From Symbiodinium natans (Eukaryota > Sar > Dinophyceae > Suessiales > Symbiodiniaceae), in assembly GCA_905221605.1 (NCBI GenBank), contig CAJNDS010002810.1, forward strand, positions 205,865-269,864: a stretch of DNA of 64,000 bases, in the 5' to 3' direction. Position 1 is the stretch's first letter; each line of letters starts with the position of its first letter. Both the position numbers and the translations under genes were made by a program. Below the pieces are notes generated by a model. The model ran no database searches. It was given only the letters and a program-made list of their open reading frames with translations, and was not told the origin of the DNA. Of this stretch, positions 59,991 through 64,000 are shown one piece after another.

Positions 59991-62942
59991 TTTTTTCGTG
60001 TCCGCATGGTCTCTCACTGTTTGAGGTCTACGCTGCCACTGTTTCAGTCGATCCCCCCACCAGGCCGGCCGCCTCGTCACATCCATCGCCTCTGTCATCG
60101 GCAACAGCCGCGCAGGCGGGCCACTTGTTGTGGCCTGCTGGCCGGCCGGCCTGCAGATGGCTAGTTTGTGTTGTGATTCCTGGCATGTAGTTGCAATTGC
60201 CCATTGCTTGCGGCGATCTCTGCAGTCCAGGATGTCTGTCTTTGATGGATTACTGTTCGGACTTGGTACAGGCTCTTCACCCCACATCAGTGGGACATCC
60301 ATGGAGGGGGCTGCAATCTGACAAGACGGCCCCTGCGCTTGCTCTAGAAGTGTGGCAGAGGGGCAAAGTGGTGGTTGCTAGCCCATGAGACTCGCTGTTG
60401 CAAGCACAAGCCCCAAAAAGTCCGACGAAGTGCTACCCTTTTGTAGGGTACCTGGCAATACGACAAGCATTCACAGCCCGCCTTCGAAGGCTTTTCTGCA
60501 TGGACGTCGCGTCCAAATTGTCAACGGCGGATGGTGGAAGCGGGGCTGCCGCTGTAATCCCAGATGTTGACCTGAAGACATAAAGGGCTACAGGTTGGAA
60601 AGAGCCGTACGCCGTATCCGGAAGAGGGGAAGCTTCGAAAATGCACCCCAAGAATTTGCTGTGCCTACTGCCTACTTCAGCCTTAAGCCGGGTGACAGAA
60701 AAGGCGCGGTTTGGAGGCGGAAGGGGGGGGGAGGAACACTTGCCCCACTTGTCCCGCTTGCCTAGCGGTTTTCAGAACTTCCCGCTCACTCCCTTCCTTC
60801 CCCTTTCGTGGCTCCTGCTGTGGCCACAAGTCTGGCTCACACGAGCAAATTAGGAGGCACACTTGCGGGCTAGAGGAGCTGGGAGACGAGGCAGGCATAG
60901 GGCATAGGCTTTCTAAACCTCAAGGATTGGAGAGGACAAGTCTGGGCTTTGGGTGGTCCATGCGCTCAAATTCCAGCTGGCACAGTCTTTGGGTCGGGGT
61001 TCTCAGTCCGCGCAGGCCCCGATTTACAGATGTGAAATATCAGGTAGAGCTAGCTCACTTTGACTGCTCCGACCCTGAGGCGGAGTTCTTTTACGCACCC
61101 TAAGCGGGGGGCAAAGGAATGCGTATCCCGGCAAATGGCCCAAAGCCCACATAAACCCAAGAACAGTCTGGACATCTTCCAAGCAGCCTGGGGCTTCGGC
61201 TCTCTGGCTGCTGGTAGTGTATCGGCTGGAGACCTCGAAGGGAGGTTTAAACTGTTTAAACTCTCAAGCCCCTTGAGAGTCCGCATCACACCGCCACATC
61301 CGAAACATCTTCAGGGCCCGGCCCCTCTGTTACGGGCCCCCAGATATGGGCCGGCTCGGCACCATTTGTGCTAGGCGTTGGCCTTGCAGCAGCTGCGTTG
61401 CAGCTGGAGATCCTTCATGCCGGCGCTTTTTGTCACACCAGTCACCACTTACATTCAATGATGCGGATGGAAGCCGTTCCTTTATCCTAGCTACGCAGTT
61501 CACAGGTATGGGGGCATGGCATGCCTGAGTTCTAGCCATGGTAGGAGGTGGTTGGACGCTCATGATGATGCCGGTGCAGCGACTCAGACTTAGATTCCAG
61601 GCTGCCCAACCCCCCAATGTGGAAGTCTCTCCTCACTTGATCACTCACCCACTTCCTCCTCAGAGTTCCAAAGTACATGCAACACAGCGAACGCGTCCCC
61701 TTGACGCTTGCTTCCCCTGACACCATCAAACCCAAAAAACTTGAGGCCCGGAACCCTAGAAACACCTCATCTGCATGTTGAGGAAACGGCTGCTCATCCG
61801 GAACTGCGGAAGTCTGTATGCTGAGGTCAGGAATGTCCGACGATGCCTTGGCGGAGTTGTGGATCACTGAAAAGTTTACGATTGATGGATGGACGGTCTC
61901 AGGACGTGAGCGGATTGGAAACTCACTTGCAAATACTAATTAGGCCCTACTCTGCGCAAAACGAGTGACACCCGAACGCCTCAACGCCGCGCAGCTGGCT
62001 CTGACAATCGAGTGCCCTGCAGTCACCCCAAGACCACACATAGGGTTAAGGGCTGCATCTGTCTGATGATGGAGCATAGCCTGGCATATACTGACGAAGC
62101 AAAGCTGCCACGGCTCCAACTCAAACCCCAAATCTCAATTCGATGCTTGTGACAAGAGGTTGTGGTCATGCATCTGAAGAAGACATGTAGGTGCCCTGCA
62201 GCATTACCAAGTGGGACGGCCTCATTCGCGATGTCGAGCTTCAGGGAATTCCTGCACGTCTTGTCATCATCGACCCTTGAAGGTTTAAAGGTGAAGTCTC
62301 GCCGCAATTCCACCGTCCCCCTGCAACGCTGTACAACAAGGAGGCGTCTCGGTGTCCAAGATGAAGTGAGCAACTTGCTTGCATGACTTGAGAGAACCCG
62401 AGCAATTTCTTTCACTTGATGGCAATTCCCAAGCCTTCAGCAAAAAACAAGTGCGACGGAGTGCATAAATGTGCTGGACAAGATTTATACAAACATAGGG
62501 GCCCTCAGCCAAATTCTGTTCACCAGTCTAAGCCTAAGTCTTTTGCGATGTGCCTGCTGCCGTTTCTCAGCAAAGCCCGGTGGTGGCGGAAACCCGACGC
62601 CTTTGCAAGCTAGGAAGGAGGATTGGGGGGCATGTCTTGTGTCATCCGCCTCACCACTGCATTTCTGGGGTCCTGTATACTGCACTTAAAGCAGACAGCC
62701 CCCTTTCCTAAAGGTTCTAAATTCCCTCAATGCTTTCGACTCTCGAAAGAGGTTTGTACTGGCTAGCACTTTTGGTCGTCAATGATGGCGAACCCCCCAG
62801 AGCTCACACCCCAACCGACACCTGAAAATGAAGCCTGATTCGGTCAAGTCCAAACAAACGCAGCCTGGGTCTCACCTGTGCCATCTGACCTTGGCGACTG
62901 CCTGTGCCAACGCAAAGAGCTTGACCCCTTGGGTTCGTATCT

Positions 62943-62943
<1 letters not shown>
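59991..62943. other. Spacer, no gene recognised
   Basis: A small GGCCGGCC-containing inverted repeat lies at about 60063-60155. Open frames up to about 130 codons are unrecognised on both strands. Confidence 0.45.

Positions 62944-62976
<33 letters not shown>
62944..62976 (+). repeat. (AGC)n microsatellite, 11 perfect units
   Basis: A perfect AGC/CAG triplet run. It would encode Gln, Ser or Ala on the plus strand and Cys, Ala or Leu on the minus strand. It is not inside any gene I can support. Confidence 0.95.
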
Positions 62977-62978
<2 letters not shown>

Positions 62979-64000
62979 GGGTTCTCTCCATGCAGCCCCT
63001 TCACCCTTCAAGGTCCTTCAAGAACCCTATCCTGCCTCTTCGAGGATACTGTAGTTTGCACTGAGCAGTTAGTTGGAGCTTTGGCTGGCGGTTGATGCGA
63101 TTCTGATGTCGGGACACTCGAATCTGCTCTTCGAGGAATACGTGCCGTTGGCGTTTCTCTGCCTCTCACCTCATGAGGCTGTCGATTTTCTGCCTCTGTC
63201 ATGGTGGGTCAGGGGCACTGAAATCACAGGCCGAGAACCTGACTCGCGACTGGCCGGCGCAACGCCATCCTTGTGCTTCCAATGTTTAATTCCTCCCGGC
63301 CTCTCAGCTCGGCGGCTGAACGAAGCAGCTCGGTGCCGGCGGAAGCCCGACGCCTGTCGGCTTCTCTCATTTGTTAAACTTCGGCTTGAACCTTAGGGTG
63401 TGGGAGTGGATCCTGTTCTCAGGGCTCCCCTTAAGGCTTTCGAATTCGGGTTTACAGTAGACTGAAAACAACCATCATATCTCGCAAACATCAATGGAAG
63501 TCAAAAAAATGGCCCCAGCGCCATGCTCAAATTGCGCGCGATGTCACAATGCGCAAAGGAAACACAGATCGATGCAAGCATAGGGTCAGTGATTGGCCCC
63601 TGAAAGCGTCCTCCTCCTCCGCCTCTCCAGCTGACTGCCGCAAATGCTGGAGTCGCCACTGCTGCTGCTCCTTCTAGTGGTGCTGGATCACCCTTGAATC
63701 TAACGCTGTTGAGGCGAAAGTCCTGGGCTTCGAGCTCCGCTGCGGAAGGCGCTGAGGGGCCTCGCTTTGGAGAGCCTCCCAAGCAGACTCGCATTCAGAT
63801 GTTCTTGCAAGTTAAAACACGATTCCGAGGCTGTTGCTGCTGAGGCTCCAAACGGTTGCTGGCGTCGGACTTCTTCAGGGAAGGAAATGATAGGCCCCAG
63901 AGACCCCCAGAAAGGACATTGACACTTCACAACAGCCCCGACTACAGTACAAACGCGCTCGGCAGGCAGCCTGAATATGGCCATTGTTCTGTCATCGCTC
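62977..64000. other. Spacer, no gene recognised
   Basis: Frames of about 95-107 codons on both strands, unrecognised. Confidence 0.45.

Overview
The window is nuclear DNA from a eukaryote with very low gene density. There are no operons or ribosome-binding-site-led gene runs. The only convincing gene has spliceosomal introns, and most of the 64 kb is degenerate repeat and unrecognised spacer. Balanced base composition, scattered degraded TTTAGGG-like tracts, a decayed non-LTR retrotransposon and many GA/CT, GT and CAG microsatellites would fit a dinoflagellate or related alga. That assignment is inference: no dinoflagellate spliced leader, rRNA or tRNA gene was recognised.

The best gene is on the minus strand at 35068-36157. 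It splits into five exons with GT-AG introns of about 164, 57, 49 and 43 bp and gives a 258-residue protein. The protein carries a His and an Asn-Cys motif resembling the LRAT/PPPDE (NlpC/P60-type, papain-like) fold, followed by two C-terminal membrane segments. The second recognisable coding sequence is a broken reverse transcriptase at about 5024-5830 (minus), with fingers-type, YADD and YLG-like motifs in shifted frames.

The rest is dominated by structured repeats. They are: telomere-like degenerate blocks (780-1200, 21690-21745, 38130-38310); a tandem array of foldback hairpins (20946-21417, with a detached copy near 22127); a 1.5 kb composite repeat island with inverted CCTAGG-rich arms around an ~80 bp satellite (26156-27620); a GCTGCGGGGCGCG-type array (38385-38995); and a C-rich island of about 3 kb (50.8-53.8 kb) whose core is 1.15 kb of almost pure C with sporadic A. 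The island is followed by ~240-265 bp tandem repeats and two GC-rich tandem families (54.0-54.35 kb).

Several long open frames look somewhat coding-like but match no family I recognise (9634-9990, 13456-14544, 41227-41538, 44416-44715, 47032-47466, 51337-51718, 55311-56006, 57294-58169). They are listed with low confidence. They may be exons, gene relics or chance frames in skewed sequence.
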